Source: an uncultured Bacteroidota bacterium (GTDB taxonomy: Bacteria > Bacteroidota > Bacteroidia > UKL13-3). From it: 17,870 nucleotides of DNA. Positions 6,240 through 14,506 of the stretch are shown here, piece by piece. The notes under the pieces are model-generated. The model worked only from the letters and a program-made list of their open reading frames with translations. It was not told the DNA's origin and ran no database searches. Made by a program: the position numbers and the translations under genes. The DNA lies in NCBI GenBank assembly GCA_903898215.1, contig CAIUEQ010000024.1, positions 1 to 17,870 on the forward strand. The letters are read 5' to 3'. Numbering within the stretch: the first letter of the stretch is position 1; the number at the start of each line of letters is the position of its first letter.

Positions 6240-9236
6240 TTATCCCCCGCAGTGATATTCCTCTTCATCATGAGAAACTTTTTTCTCCACTTTTTCTCCA
6301 TTTTGTTTTGCCGAGATAAGTTTTTGAATTAACCGTTGTCTTTCTTTTTTTAATTCATCACGAAGTAGTTTGTCTTTTTCGAGAGAGAAAAAACAAATGC
6401 CATCCACAAAGGTGTATTCCGGTTTTGCATAAACGCTTAATGGGTTATCGTTCCACAAAACAAGATCAGCATCTTTTCCGATTTTAATACTTCCCAATTT
6501 ATTGTCGAGGTGCAACATTTTTGCAGGGTTAAGAGTAACCATTTTCCATGCATCTTCTTCGCTCACGTTTCCGTATTTAATTGTTTTTGCGGCCTCCTGA
6601 TTCAAGCGTCTTCCCATTTCAGCATCATCAGAATTGATGGCAACATTTAGTCCCATTTTGTTCATGATAGAAGCGTTATATGGAATGGCTTCCATCACCT
6701 CAAATTTATATGCCCACCAATCGGCAAATGTTGAAGCATTTACACCATGTGTTTTCATTTTATCGGCAACTTTATAACCTTCTAAAATATGGGTGAATGT
6801 ATTTACTTTAAATCCCATCGAGTCGGCAACATGCATTAACATATTTATTTCACTTTGCACATAACTGTGGCAAGTAATGAATCTCTTTTTGTGTAAAATT
6901 TCAACCAATGCATCCAGTTCAATATCTTTTTTAGTATTTGGGTCTGAGGTTAATTTTTGCTCGTATTCTTTTGCACGAATAAAAGCATCGAAAAAAACTT
7001 GTTCAACACCCATACGAGTTTGAGGATAGCGAGTCACATTTCTGTCACCCCAATTACTTTGTTTTACATTTTCACCCAAAGCAAATTTGATGAAACCATC
7101 AGCACCTTCAATTTTCATTTTTTCGGGAACAAAACCCCAACGCAATTTTACTAATGCACTTTGTCCGCCAATTGGATTTGCAGAGCCGTGAAGCAATTGT
7201 GATGATGTTACCCCACCCGAAAGCTGACGATAAATATTTACATCTTCGCTGTTTACCACATCACCAATTCTTACTTCACTTGTTACAGCTTGTGTTCCTT
7301 CGTTTACGCCTTGAGAAATGGCAATGTGCGAGTGTTCATCAATTATTCCATTTGTTAAATGTTTGCCTTTCGCATCAATTTCTTTTGCGTCTTTGATGAT
7401 TAATTTTTTTCCTATGGCAATAATTTTTCCACTCTGAATGGCAACATCAGTTTCTTTTAATACGCCTTCTTTTTCATTGCTCCAAACGGTGGCATTTTTA
7501 AAAATAATAGTTTCTTGTTGAGGTTGGGTTTTCCAACCATAGTCGGTAAAAGGATACGATGTTTCACCAATTGAAATTGTTTTTATACTGTCAGTTTTTT
7601 TTGTTACCGACTTTAGTTCATCAATAAAAACAGCCGTAAAGTTTTCGGTTGAACCATCAGGCATTGTTGCTTTTCCCGTAATTTTTTTTGTTTGATACGG
7701 AAAAATGCTTGTGTCTTTTTGTTCGATCCATGAATTGATGCGAATGCTGTTCTCTGAATTTTTTTCAGGCTTAAAAGAAATATTGATGATATCAAATTGT
7801 TCGGAGTAGTTTGATTTGATGGTATCTTTTCCAATAAACGAGGCAACAGGTTTGCTGATGTCGCCTTCAATTTTTAATTGATAATTTTCGAAACCTTTTA
7901 ATTTCACTGCATAATTTCCCATCAATTTTATTGTTGCACTTTCGTTGATGAGATATTTTTTTCCGCCACACCAGGTCTCAAGTATTTGCGATTCTTTAGA
8001 AAAAACATTTCCATTGCACACGAAAAAATTTGCAATCATTCCCTTTTTTAATGCACCAATTTCTTTGTCGGCATTAATAAATTTTGCAGGATTTTCAGTA
8101 AGAGATTTCAAGGCTATTTTTTCATCCAAACCATATTGAACAGCCTTACGTAAATTCTTTAAAAAATCAGCACTGTTTTCACAACCACTCATGGTAATTG
8201 AAAAAGGTATTTGTTTTTTATTTAGGATAGAAGCGTTTGCCGGAGCCATTTCCCAATGTTTTAGATCGGCAGTAGAAATATAATTTGCATCAAGAGGGTC
8301 GTCCACATCATATGCTTTTGGAAAATTTATCGGAATAATTAATGAGGCATTTGTAGCTTTTATTTCATCGGCACGTTGGTATTCATCACCCGCACCTTTG
8401 ATGATATATTGCAATCCAAATTCTTTTCCAATCTTATCAGCACGAAGCACCGAAAGTTTATTATCAACTGCAAAAATTGTTGGCAAACGCATGATGTTAT
8501 TGTACGCATCGAGAGAAATATTTTTTTCTTTAGTTTGATTTTTATACCACTTTGCATCAAAATAAGTTTGTCGGATAAGTGCAATAGAACCCATGAGTGA
8601 AGAAGGGTAATCTTGTGTTGATGATCCTTTAAGAAAGGAGAAACCAGCGGCACATTTTTCTTTAATGATCAATTGGTGCTCGTTACCGGAGCCCGTTAAT
8701 ACTAGAGCAGATGTGCCTCTACAAATACCATCTTGCAAGCTTGTTGTTACGGCAGCAAAACCTGCTTCACGAAATATTTTTGCTTTATTTTCATCGGCAG
8801 AAAAAATTGCAGATGCGTCAATCTCAGCTCTGATAGCTTCGTTCCAATCGTATGCGCCATTTTTATTTGAAGTGTATTGAGGATAACCGTTTGGTATTTT
8901 TTTATTTGTGGGAGGATTATTTACCCCAAGATTTGAATACAAATCAATAAAAGCGGGATAAATATATTTTCCTTTTAAGTCAATAATGCGAATATTTTTT
9001 GGAAGTGGAATTCCGATACCGGCAGCCTCAACTATTCCGTCTTTAATGATCAATGTAGCTTTTTCAACTTTAGTTTGATAGTCAACAAAAAGTGTTGCGT
9101 TGGTAAAAGCATAATACTCGCTAACACTGTTTTGTGGTCCGTTAACCGGGAAGGTTGTTTGGCTGAAACACGTTTTTGTAAATAGTAAAAACAGGATACA
9201 TATTTTTTTCATCGATGGGCAAGATAAAGTTTTCAT
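6240..9236 (-). CDS. Exported double-domain amidohydrolase (imidazolonepropionase-like)
   Basis: 998 residues. The signal peptide probably starts at the second Met (residue 9, ATG at 9210-9212): MKKICILFLLFTKTCFSQ, cut before Q26. The annotated first Met only adds eight polar residues, so the start is ambiguous. Two amidohydrolase modules follow. The C-terminal module (about 575-950) has the metal site of the superfamily: H635-S-H637 in IIDEHSH, H790, H816 and the NSDD aspartate (D870/D871), then the closing KIGKDADLVLWNDNPL sandwich strand. The N-terminal module (about 40-430) keeps the fold (KGKYIYPAFID, ENPAKFIN, IGALKKGMIANF) but has LYSN where HxH should be, and no matching Asp, so it is probably inactive. 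The tail is charged and ends EEEYHCGG. Roughly 1000-residue fused amidohydrolases are common in Bacteroidota; the substrate is unknown (an imide, a lactam or a peptide-like bond). Single gene, divergent from the barrel protein. Confidence 0.9.
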   Translation of the reverse strand: MKTLSCPSMKKICILFLLFTKTCFSQTTFPVNGPQNSVSEYYAFTNATLFVDYQTKVEKATLIIKDGIVEAAGIGIPLPKNIRIIDLKGKYIYPAFIDLYSNLGVNNPPTNKKIPNGYPQYTSNKNGAYDWNEAIRAEIDASAIFSADENKAKIFREAGFAAVTTSLQDGICRGTSALVLTGSGNEHQLIIKEKCAAGFSFLKGSSTQDYPSSLMGSIALIRQTYFDAKWYKNQTKEKNISLDAYNNIMRLPTIFAVDNKLSVLRADKIGKEFGLQYIIKGAGDEYQRADEIKATNASLIIPINFPKAYDVDDPLDANYISTADLKHWEMAPANASILNKKQIPFSITMSGCENSADFLKNLRKAVQYGLDEKIALKSLTENPAKFINADKEIGALKKGMIANFFVCNGNVFSKESQILETWCGGKKYLINESATIKLMGNYAVKLKGFENYQLKIEGDISKPVASFIGKDTIKSNYSEQFDIINISFKPEKNSENSIRINSWIEQKDTSIFPYQTKKITGKATMPDGSTENFTAVFIDELKSVTKKTDSIKTISIGETSYPFTDYGWKTQPQQETIIFKNATVWSNEKEGVLKETDVAIQSGKIIAIGKKLIIKDAKEIDAKGKHLTNGIIDEHSHIAISQGVNEGTQAVTSEVRIGDVVNSEDVNIYRQLSGGVTSSQLLHGSANPIGGQSALVKLRWGFVPEKMKIEGADGFIKFALGENVKQSNWGDRNVTRYPQTRMGVEQVFFDAFIRAKEYEQKLTSDPNTKKDIELDALVEILHKKRFITCHSYVQSEINMLMHVADSMGFKVNTFTHILEGYKVADKMKTHGVNASTFADWWAYKFEVMEAIPYNASIMNKMGLNVAINSDDAEMGRRLNQEAAKTIKYGNVSEEDAWKMVTLNPAKMLHLDNKLGSIKIGKDADLVLWNDNPLSVYAKPEYTFVDGICFFSLEKDKLLRDELKKERQRLIQKLISAKQNGEKVEKKVSHDEEEYHCGG

Positions 9237-9267
9237 AAAATAATTTCACCTTTAGAAAAAAACATTT

Positions 9268-9299
9268 CAAGTTTATGAAAACGCAAAAAAGGAATACAA
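9268..9299 (-). promoter_or_regulatory. Possible promoter of the amidohydrolase gene
   Basis: On the minus strand TAAACTTG (9268-9275) matches TAnnTTTG at all but one fixed base, and TTG (9297-9299) lies 21 nt upstream. The distance to the first ATG is 31 bp and to the likelier second ATG 55 bp. Suggestive only. Confidence 0.35.
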
Positions 9300-9355
9300 C
9301 CATTAATTTGAAGAATGAAAAGAGGGTGTGATAATAAAGTTAGGATTGTGAGTTA

Positions 9356-9383
9356 TTGTATTAAAATAAAAATTTTACATTTG
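9356..9383 (+). promoter_or_regulatory. Probable promoter of the barrel protein gene (Bacteroidota type)
   Basis: TTG (9356-9358), a 17-nt spacer, then TACATTTG (9376-9383), a perfect TAnnTTTG. The ATG follows 18 bp further on, giving a short leader. Confidence 0.6.
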
Positions 9384-9401
9384 GCCATTCAGTAATTATC
9401 G

Positions 9402-10481
9402 ATGAAAATAAAGAGTATTCAATTAATAAGCCTTTTAACGATTTTCTTTTCGTTAACCTTCGTTAATCTTTCAGCTCAAAACGAAAGCGCGCCTCAGCCT
9501 TCGCGTTATATTTATGATGAAAGTAAGTTGCTTACAAAATATAAAAACATTTTAAAGCAGCAAACAGACTTACCTGATTCTACAAAAGAATTTGTGAAAG
9601 ATAAAATTGATTCATTGGAAAGAATTGAGGACAAGAAAATCACGAGAGTATTGAAAAGTATTAACAAAGCCTCACACTTTGAAATTGACCAATATTACAC
9701 AAATAAAAACGTTTCCAGCGGCAGAGATATTGGAATTACAGGATATGCTCTCACACAATCAATTGCTTATAAAAACCGTTTTGGGTTTTATACACGTGTA
9801 TCATTTTATGAGTACCCCGAAGAGACGGCAATTAAAAAAAAGTTACCTGAATGGGATTTATCATTTGGTTATAAAAAGCGATTTGGAGATAATTTATATT
9901 TATATACCAGCTATTCGCATTCTTTTATTTTGTATGGAAATACTGAATCACGGTCGTTATTAATCAATCGTGTTTCGATGAGCAGTTATTATGATTTAGA
10001 TTTTTTGTTTTTAGGGGCATCCTATACCTATTCGTGGGGAGGAACAGATAAAACACCGGTAATAGAAAAGAGCGCATCACAGCTCTCACTTTCTATTGAT
10101 AGAGATTTTAGTTTCAATCATTTTTTAGGTTCTTATTATTTTTCAATATATCCGCAATTATCATTTGGCTTTGGTTCAGATAATTTTGTACAACTTAGAA
10201 AGCGCTCTCTTTTACAAGAAAAAAAGAAAGCAACCGCAACAGATTCTGTTATACAAAATACATTTTTTGGTTTGCTTGCATTAGATGCATCTGTTGATTT
10301 TACCTACACAATTAAAAACTTTGATTTTTATGTTAGTCCGCATTTTGCTGTTCCTTTCAATGTGCTTGACGATAAGTACAAGAGAAATCCTTCAGCGGGT
10401 ACTCCAATATTTTATACAAGTTTGGGAGTAACTTATCGATTTAAAATGTGGCAACCCAAAGAACATCGCACACATCATTAA
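9402..10481 (+). CDS. Putative outer-membrane beta-barrel protein
   Basis: 359 residues. A Sec signal peptide (MKIKSIQ, then a long hydrophobic run, ending LSAQ at 26) is followed by a charged, helical region (about 35-90) and then many amphipathic, aromatic-rich strands, for example FGFYTRVSFYEYPE, WDLSFGYKKRFG, LYLYTSYSHSFILYG and LDFLFLGASYTYSWGG. The last strand, TSLGVTYRFKMW, is followed by a short His-rich tail (KEHRTHH) rather than ending on the usual terminal aromatic. Strand pattern and signal peptide point to an outer-membrane barrel; the family is not identified and no plug or TonB box is seen. Own promoter upstream, shared terminator downstream; divergent from the amidohydrolase gene, so a joint role in periplasmic processing is possible but unproven. 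Confidence 0.75.
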   Translation: MKIKSIQLISLLTIFFSLTFVNLSAQNESAPQPSRYIYDESKLLTKYKNILKQQTDLPDSTKEFVKDKIDSLERIEDKKITRVLKSINKASHFEIDQYYTNKNVSSGRDIGITGYALTQSIAYKNRFGFYTRVSFYEYPEETAIKKKLPEWDLSFGYKKRFGDNLYLYTSYSHSFILYGNTESRSLLINRVSMSSYYDLDFLFLGASYTYSWGGTDKTPVIEKSASQLSLSIDRDFSFNHFLGSYYFSIYPQLSFGFGSDNFVQLRKRSLLQEKKKATATDSVIQNTFFGLLALDASVDFTYTIKNFDFYVSPHFAVPFNVLDDKYKRNPSAGTPIFYTSLGVTYRFKMWQPKEHRTHH

Positions 10482-10490
10482 TAGGCATAA

Positions 10491-10521
10491 AAGAAGCAGA
10501 ACATTAATTGTTCTGCTTCTT
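10491..10521. terminator. Bidirectional intrinsic terminator
   Basis: A perfect 13-bp stem (10491-10503 with 10509-10521) and a 5-nt loop, ttaat, sit between two convergent genes, 10 bp after the barrel protein stop and 18 bp after the lipoprotein stop. The minus-strand side continues into a short T-rich tail (CTTCTTTTAT); the plus side has TTCTT before an A-run. It probably serves both genes. Confidence 0.85.
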
Positions 10522-10538
10522 AAAAAAATATTAATAAA

Positions 10539-10940
10539 TTATTTCTTGTTCCAATCTCCAGGTATTACACCTGCATAACGTGTGGCACAACTGTCGTTCA
10601 TCAATTTAAATTTCAATACAGTACCAACAATTGTATAACTGTATTTTCCAGGTTTGCCTATGCAAGAACCTGAAGTTGAATTAAACGTTACGGAAGTATC
10701 GGCAACTACAAATGTACCTGATTCAATAGGAGCGCCCGACATTGTTGATGAATAGGTATAATCAGAGTTTAACAGTAGCGAAAAAATAGCAGTACCGTTA
10801 CTACGTGACCAGCTACCGGCAACAGCAGGAGGTGTAACCGTTACAACAGGGGTTGCAGAGGTGTCGCTTTTGCTACATGAATTAAAAATAATTGCCGAAA
10901 ACCCTATCAGCATTGATAAAACTAGTATTGATTTTTTCAT
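10539..10940 (-). CDS. Small lipoprotein, lipocalin-like (copy A of a tandem pair)
   Basis: 133 residues. Signal peptide II with hydrophobic segment 5-19 and FNSC, giving lipidated C22; the SKSD that follows could influence surface export in Bacteroidota. After a Pro/Thr/Val linker (about 28-40), the mature domain starts GSWSRSNGT and is all-beta, ending GDWNKK. Two cysteines (C93 in GSCIGKPGKY, C118 in NDSCATR) probably form a disulfide. The GxW start and strand pattern recall small lipocalin-like lipoproteins of Bacteroidota, but the family is assigned by look only. It is the downstream copy of a duplication with the gene at 10975, 34 bp away and co-directional, so probably co-transcribed with it. 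Ligand unknown. Confidence 0.8.
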   Translation of the reverse strand: MKKSILVLSMLIGFSAIIFNSCSKSDTSATPVVTVTPPAVAGSWSRSNGTAIFSLLLNSDYTYSSTMSGAPIESGTFVVADTSVTFNSTSGSCIGKPGKYSYTIVGTVLKFKLMNDSCATRYAGVIPGDWNKK

Positions 10941-11346
10941 AATTGAATATTTAATTGTTTATAAAATGCAAAAATTATTTTTTATTCCAAACACCCGGAG
11001 CTGTTGATGCTCTACCTGTACAATTGTCGGATACAAGTGAAAGAGTTAACGCTGTTCCAGAAATTGAAAAAGTATATTTTCCAGGAGAACCAGCACAGCC
11101 AGCAGTTGTGGCATTAAGGGTTACCGATGATGCATCTTTTGTATACGTTCCATTTTCAAAAGAAGTACCTGAATTACTCACATCATAAGTGCTATCAGTA
11201 TTAAATTTTATAACCAATACCTTGGTGGTATCATTTTTTTGCCAGCTACCAACAACAGATGTTACGCTGGGCGTTGATGGAGTGACTGGTGTTGGGGCTG
11301 CATCATTGCTTTTGCTACATGAATTAAAAATAATTGCCGAAAACCC
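10866..11346 (-). repeat. Direct repeat from lipoprotein gene duplication (39-bp identical cores)
   Basis: Bases 10866-10904 and 11308-11346 are identical over 39 bp (both include gctacatgaattaaaaataa), coding for GFSAIIFNSCSKS in each gene, including every third codon position. The rest of the two genes has diverged much more. The span given runs from one core to the other. Confidence 0.8.
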
Positions 11347-11382
11347 AATTAGCATTGTTATTACAATAAATGATTTTTTCAT
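10975..11382 (-). CDS. Small lipoprotein, lipocalin-like (copy B of a tandem pair)
   Basis: 135 residues, same architecture as the downstream neighbour: signal peptide II with C22 in FNSC, Pro/Thr linker, GSWQKNDT opening the mature domain, conserved cysteines C96 (AGCAGSPGKY) and C121 (SDNCTGR), and a GVWNKK ending. Residues 11-25 are identical in both copies, whereas the mature parts share only scattered motifs (GSW, SGTxxL, C.G.PGKY, DxC..R, WNKK). It is also 46 bp downstream of the histidine phosphatase gene with no terminator or TAnnTTTG promoter between, so all three may form one transcript. Function unknown; outer-membrane or periplasmic small-molecule binding is a guess from the fold. 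Confidence 0.8.
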   Translation of the reverse strand: MKKSFIVITMLIGFSAIIFNSCSKSNDAAPTPVTPSTPSVTSVVGSWQKNDTTKVLVIKFNTDSTYDVSNSGTSFENGTYTKDASSVTLNATTAGCAGSPGKYTFSISGTALTLSLVSDNCTGRASTAPGVWNKK

Positions 11383-11428
11383 AGTGATAGTTTTTGTAGT
11401 TTATTTATCGAATATAATTAATTTTATT

Positions 11429-12052
11429 TTATTTCAAATGTTCGGTATCGTTTCGTTTAAGTAATTCAAATTTTGCACCATCAAATTTCAACAGATACAG
11501 TCCTAAGTTAGAATGAAAAAATTCTTCCATTTTTGTGAGCGGAATATTTAACAGTAAGCATAAAAAACTTTTCATTGCCCTTCCATGCATGCAAACCAAA
11601 ACAGTTTTTTCAAGGGTGTTTTTCATTATCAGTTGCAAAGCAATAGTTTGTCGGAGTTGCATTTCAGCAGGACTTTCACCGTTAGTAATTTTTTCGTTCA
11701 GCTCACCGTCATTCCATTTTTTTACAACACTCAAATACAATAATTTTTGTTCATCGGTTTGTGGTTTTCCTTCGATATCTCCCCAGCTGATCTCATTAAG
11801 TTGTTCTAGTTTTTGGTGTGAAATCCCTGAATCGATAAATTGTTGAACGCTTTGTTGGGTACGAACCAACGCGGATGTATAAATTTTATCAAAAGGCAGG
11901 TGATGATAGAATGCATAAAATTTATTTGCCTGCTCTAAACCGTTTTCGTTCAAATTTGTATCCATTCCACTTCCTTGCACAATATTCATGCGGTTATATT
12001 CCGTCTCGCCATGACGGATAATATAAAGAATTTTCTCATCACAAATTTCCAT
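11429..12052 (-). CDS. Histidine phosphatase family protein (phosphoglycerate mutase-like)
   Basis: 207 residues, cytoplasmic. The catalytic RHGE is at 13-16 (H14 is the phospho-acceptor in this superfamily), the second His is H156 in CMHGRAM, and the acid E87 lies in LNEISWGDIEG. The SALVRTQQS segment (60-68) is the usual phosphate-binding arginine motif. Length and motifs fit the cofactor-independent phosphatase branch (CobC/GpmB-like) more than glycolytic dPGM. The substrate cannot be told from sequence, and no cobalamin genes are nearby to suggest alpha-ribazole phosphatase. Own promoter upstream; divergent from the hybrid kinase gene 59 bp away; the lipoprotein pair follows 46 bp downstream. 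Confidence 0.9.
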   Translation of the reverse strand: MEICDEKILYIIRHGETEYNRMNIVQGSGMDTNLNENGLEQANKFYAFYHHLPFDKIYTSALVRTQQSVQQFIDSGISHQKLEQLNEISWGDIEGKPQTDEQKLLYLSVVKKWNDGELNEKITNGESPAEMQLRQTIALQLIMKNTLEKTVLVCMHGRAMKSFLCLLLNIPLTKMEEFFHSNLGLYLLKFDGAKFELLKRNDTEHLK

Positions 12053-12071
12053 TAATAATTTTGTTATCTTC

Positions 12072-12103
12072 CAAAAATAGAAATTTTACTTAATTTGTAG
12101 CAA
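12072..12103 (-). promoter_or_regulatory. Probable promoter of the histidine phosphatase gene
   Basis: On the minus strand TATTTTTG (12072-12079) matches TAnnTTTG and TTG (12101-12103) lies 21 nt upstream; the ATG is 19 bp downstream. It overlaps the short divergent gap with the kinase gene, where the plus strand has only a 7-of-8 match, ttaatttg (12090-12097), so the two promoters could interfere with each other. Confidence 0.5.
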
Positions 12104-12111
12104 AACAATTC

Positions 12112-14496
12112 ATGCTTACTCAATTTCGGGATATAATAAATAAGTCTTGGGGCGATAAACCGATACCCGATGAAATGAAAAATTTCATCAGTAAGGTGGA
12201 GGAATATTTTATTGGCAAAGAAGAGTATTTTAATTATTACGAAGCAATTATTGCCGCATCAGATGATCTTGTTTTTGAAGTAGATAATCTCGGAATATTA
12301 ATAAATGCATTTGTTTCGGATGAAAGTCTGCTTTTGATTCCCAGAGAAAAATTTATCGGAAAGAATATCGAGGTGCTTTTTGAGTCACCAATTAAAGAAA
12401 AATTCCAACAAGCAATTGAAGAAGTTTTACAAACAAAAAAAATCATATCGGTTGAATTTAAATCGCCTTACCTCGATAATTATTTTTTAGCAAAATTCTC
12501 AATACTTAAAAAATCAAGGAATGGCCAACCTCATGTTTTAATTCAAATTCACGACATCACAGAAAGTAAAAAAGCAGAAGCTAAATTAACCGAAAGCGAA
12601 GAAAGGTTACGAAAACTTCTTCAAAATTCGATGGATGTGATTACGGTATTAGATGAAAACGGGAATATCATTTTCGACAGTTTTTCTATTTATACACAGT
12701 TCGGATATACGCAGCCATTAACAGGGACAAGCATTTTCAATTATTTGCCTTCTGATGATGTACAAAGAGTAAAAGACGAAATTAAAAAAGGATTACTCAA
12801 AACGGGATTTACTGAACCAATGGAATTTCGCTTTGTTTCTGCTGACGGAAATTGGCGAGATATAGAAATAATCGGAAACAATTTATTGCACGAACCCTTG
12901 ATAAAAGGAATAGTGATTAACTCGCGTGATATAACTGAGCGAAAGAAAATTGAAAAGTCTTTAATTGAAAGCGAGGAACGGTATCGGAAATTGGTACAAA
13001 ACTCATCCGATATTACATCAATTGTATCTACTGAAGGAATCATTACTTATGTGAGCCCTTCTTTTTTCAGGCTGTTTGGGTACACAGAGTCACCGGTAGG
13101 AAATAACATTTTTGAGCTTGTGCATCCAGAAGATAGGCAAATGGCAGTGCTCGAATTTCAAAAAGGAATTGAAAATGGAGGAATTTCAGACCCCATTGAA
13201 TTTCGTTTTAGGATGTCAGATGGTGATTGGAAATATTTTGAAATCATTGGAAATAATTTATTAGATGAACCGTCAATAAAAGGAATTATTTTAAATGCCA
13301 GAGAGATCAGTGAGCGGAAAAAAGTTGAAGAAGAATTAATAAAAACAAAAAACGAAGCTATTCAGGCATCAAAGGCCAAGTCTGAATTTCTGTCAAATAT
13401 GAGCCATGAAATTCGCACACCAATGAATGCGATAGTTAGCTTAACAAATTTACTGCTCGAAAAAAAGTTTGATAAGGAAACCACAGAATATCATTTAACA
13501 ATTAGCAAATCGGTAAATAATTTATTGGTGATTATTAATGATATTCTTGACTTTTCAAAAATTGAAATGGGCAAAGTTTATCTCGAAAAGATTGACTTTA
13601 ACCTTCACGAAAAAATCAAAGAAACGTATGATTTTTTTAAACATAAAGCCGAAAACAAAAACATAGAATTAACCTTAGAAATTTCGGATGAAGTTCCACA
13701 GATGGTAAACGGAGACCCATACCGGTTAAATCAAATTCTAGTGAACTTGGTTGGTAATGCAATCAAATTTACTCCAAGAGGATCTGTAAAAATAAGGGTT
13801 AAAACCAGCAAATCGAATAATGAGTTTTTCCCTTTAGTAATTAGTGTACAAGACACCGGAATTGGAATTCCCGAAAACAAGATTGATTCAATTTTTGAAA
13901 GTTTTACTCAAGCCAATAACGATATATCAAGAACATTTGGAGGAACGGGATTAGGTTTGGCAATCACAAAAAAATTAGTGCAACTACAAAATGGAAAAAT
14001 AGCTGTAAAAAGTATTCCAAATGTAGGAACCATTTTTACGATTGAGATTTTTTATGCAAAATCACAAACTCCCTTTATCAAACAGCACCAAATTTCGGAT
14101 ACCGAAAATAAAAATTTGCATGGGCTACGAATATTGATAGTTGAGGATAATAAGATAAACCAGTTTGTTGTAAAACAAATCGTCAATAAATGGAATACCA
14201 ATATTACCATAGTAAGCAATGGAAGAGAGGCTATAGAAATGCTAACGGAAACTGATTTTGACATTGTGTTGATGGATCTTCAAATGCCAGAAATAAGCGG
14301 TTTTGATGCCACCCAAATTATTCGTTCGCAAAACTCAAGTGTAAATAACAAAACCATTCCTATTATTGCGCTAACGGCTGATGCTTTTATAGAGACCAAA
14401 AAGAAAGTTTTGGAAGCAGGCATGAATGATTTTGTTACCAAACCGATTGACCAGGAAGAACTTTATTCGAAAATAATTAAACAGATCAAAAAATAA
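12112..14496 (+). CDS. Hybrid sensor histidine kinase / response regulator (PAS3-HisKA-HATPase-REC)
   Basis: 794 residues, no membrane helix, so a soluble sensor. Three PAS units lie at about 40-150, 165-282 and 290-407; units two and three are tandem duplicates with a 125-residue period. The kinase core has H-box SHEIRTPMN (H432), N-box LNQILVNLVGNAIKFT, G1 DTGIGIPE and G2 GGTGLGL. The C-terminal receiver starts at LRILIVEDN (E678, D679), with phospho-acceptor D722 (LMDLQMP) and K777 (TKP). All phosphotransfer residues are intact. With no Hpt domain or DNA-binding output present, the phosphate must pass to another protein, or the receiver may act by protein contact. The thioesterase gene starts 10 bp after the stop, so the kinase is probably co-transcribed with two menaquinone genes; whether it senses redox or quinone state is only a guess. 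Confidence 0.95.
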   Translation: MLTQFRDIINKSWGDKPIPDEMKNFISKVEEYFIGKEEYFNYYEAIIAASDDLVFEVDNLGILINAFVSDESLLLIPREKFIGKNIEVLFESPIKEKFQQAIEEVLQTKKIISVEFKSPYLDNYFLAKFSILKKSRNGQPHVLIQIHDITESKKAEAKLTESEERLRKLLQNSMDVITVLDENGNIIFDSFSIYTQFGYTQPLTGTSIFNYLPSDDVQRVKDEIKKGLLKTGFTEPMEFRFVSADGNWRDIEIIGNNLLHEPLIKGIVINSRDITERKKIEKSLIESEERYRKLVQNSSDITSIVSTEGIITYVSPSFFRLFGYTESPVGNNIFELVHPEDRQMAVLEFQKGIENGGISDPIEFRFRMSDGDWKYFEIIGNNLLDEPSIKGIILNAREISERKKVEEELIKTKNEAIQASKAKSEFLSNMSHEIRTPMNAIVSLTNLLLEKKFDKETTEYHLTISKSVNNLLVIINDILDFSKIEMGKVYLEKIDFNLHEKIKETYDFFKHKAENKNIELTLEISDEVPQMVNGDPYRLNQILVNLVGNAIKFTPRGSVKIRVKTSKSNNEFFPLVISVQDTGIGIPENKIDSIFESFTQANNDISRTFGGTGLGLAITKKLVQLQNGKIAVKSIPNVGTIFTIEIFYAKSQTPFIKQHQISDTENKNLHGLRILIVEDNKINQFVVKQIVNKWNTNITIVSNGREAIEMLTETDFDIVLMDLQMPEISGFDATQIIRSQNSSVNNKTIPIIALTADAFIETKKKVLEAGMNDFVTKPIDQEELYSKIIKQIKK
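12592..13341 (+). repeat. Internal tandem duplication of a PAS-coding unit (375-bp period)
   Basis: Bases 12592-12966 and 12967-13341 code for two homologous PAS units that begin ESEER(L/Y)RKL and end ERKK, sharing EPMEFRF/DPIEFRF and the EIIGNNLL..EP.IKGI segment. DNA similarity is clearest in the second half of each unit. This is a domain duplication inside one gene, not a mobile repeat. Confidence 0.8.
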
Positions 14497-14506
14497 ATTT
14501 TGTTAA

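Noticed and set aside
7154..7396. Open frame on the + strand inside the amidohydrolase gene
   Set aside because: Its His/Leu-rich translation is a shadow of the coding strand; no start signal or family. The same holds for the other frames in 6957-8880 and in the kinase genes.
11189..11464. Open frame on the + strand over the lipoprotein and phosphatase genes
   Set aside because: It crosses two well-supported minus-strand genes and their gap, with no motif of its own.
12090..12097. ttaatttg as -7 element of the hybrid kinase gene
   Set aside because: One mismatch and the nearest TTG is 26 nt upstream, outside the usual spacing.
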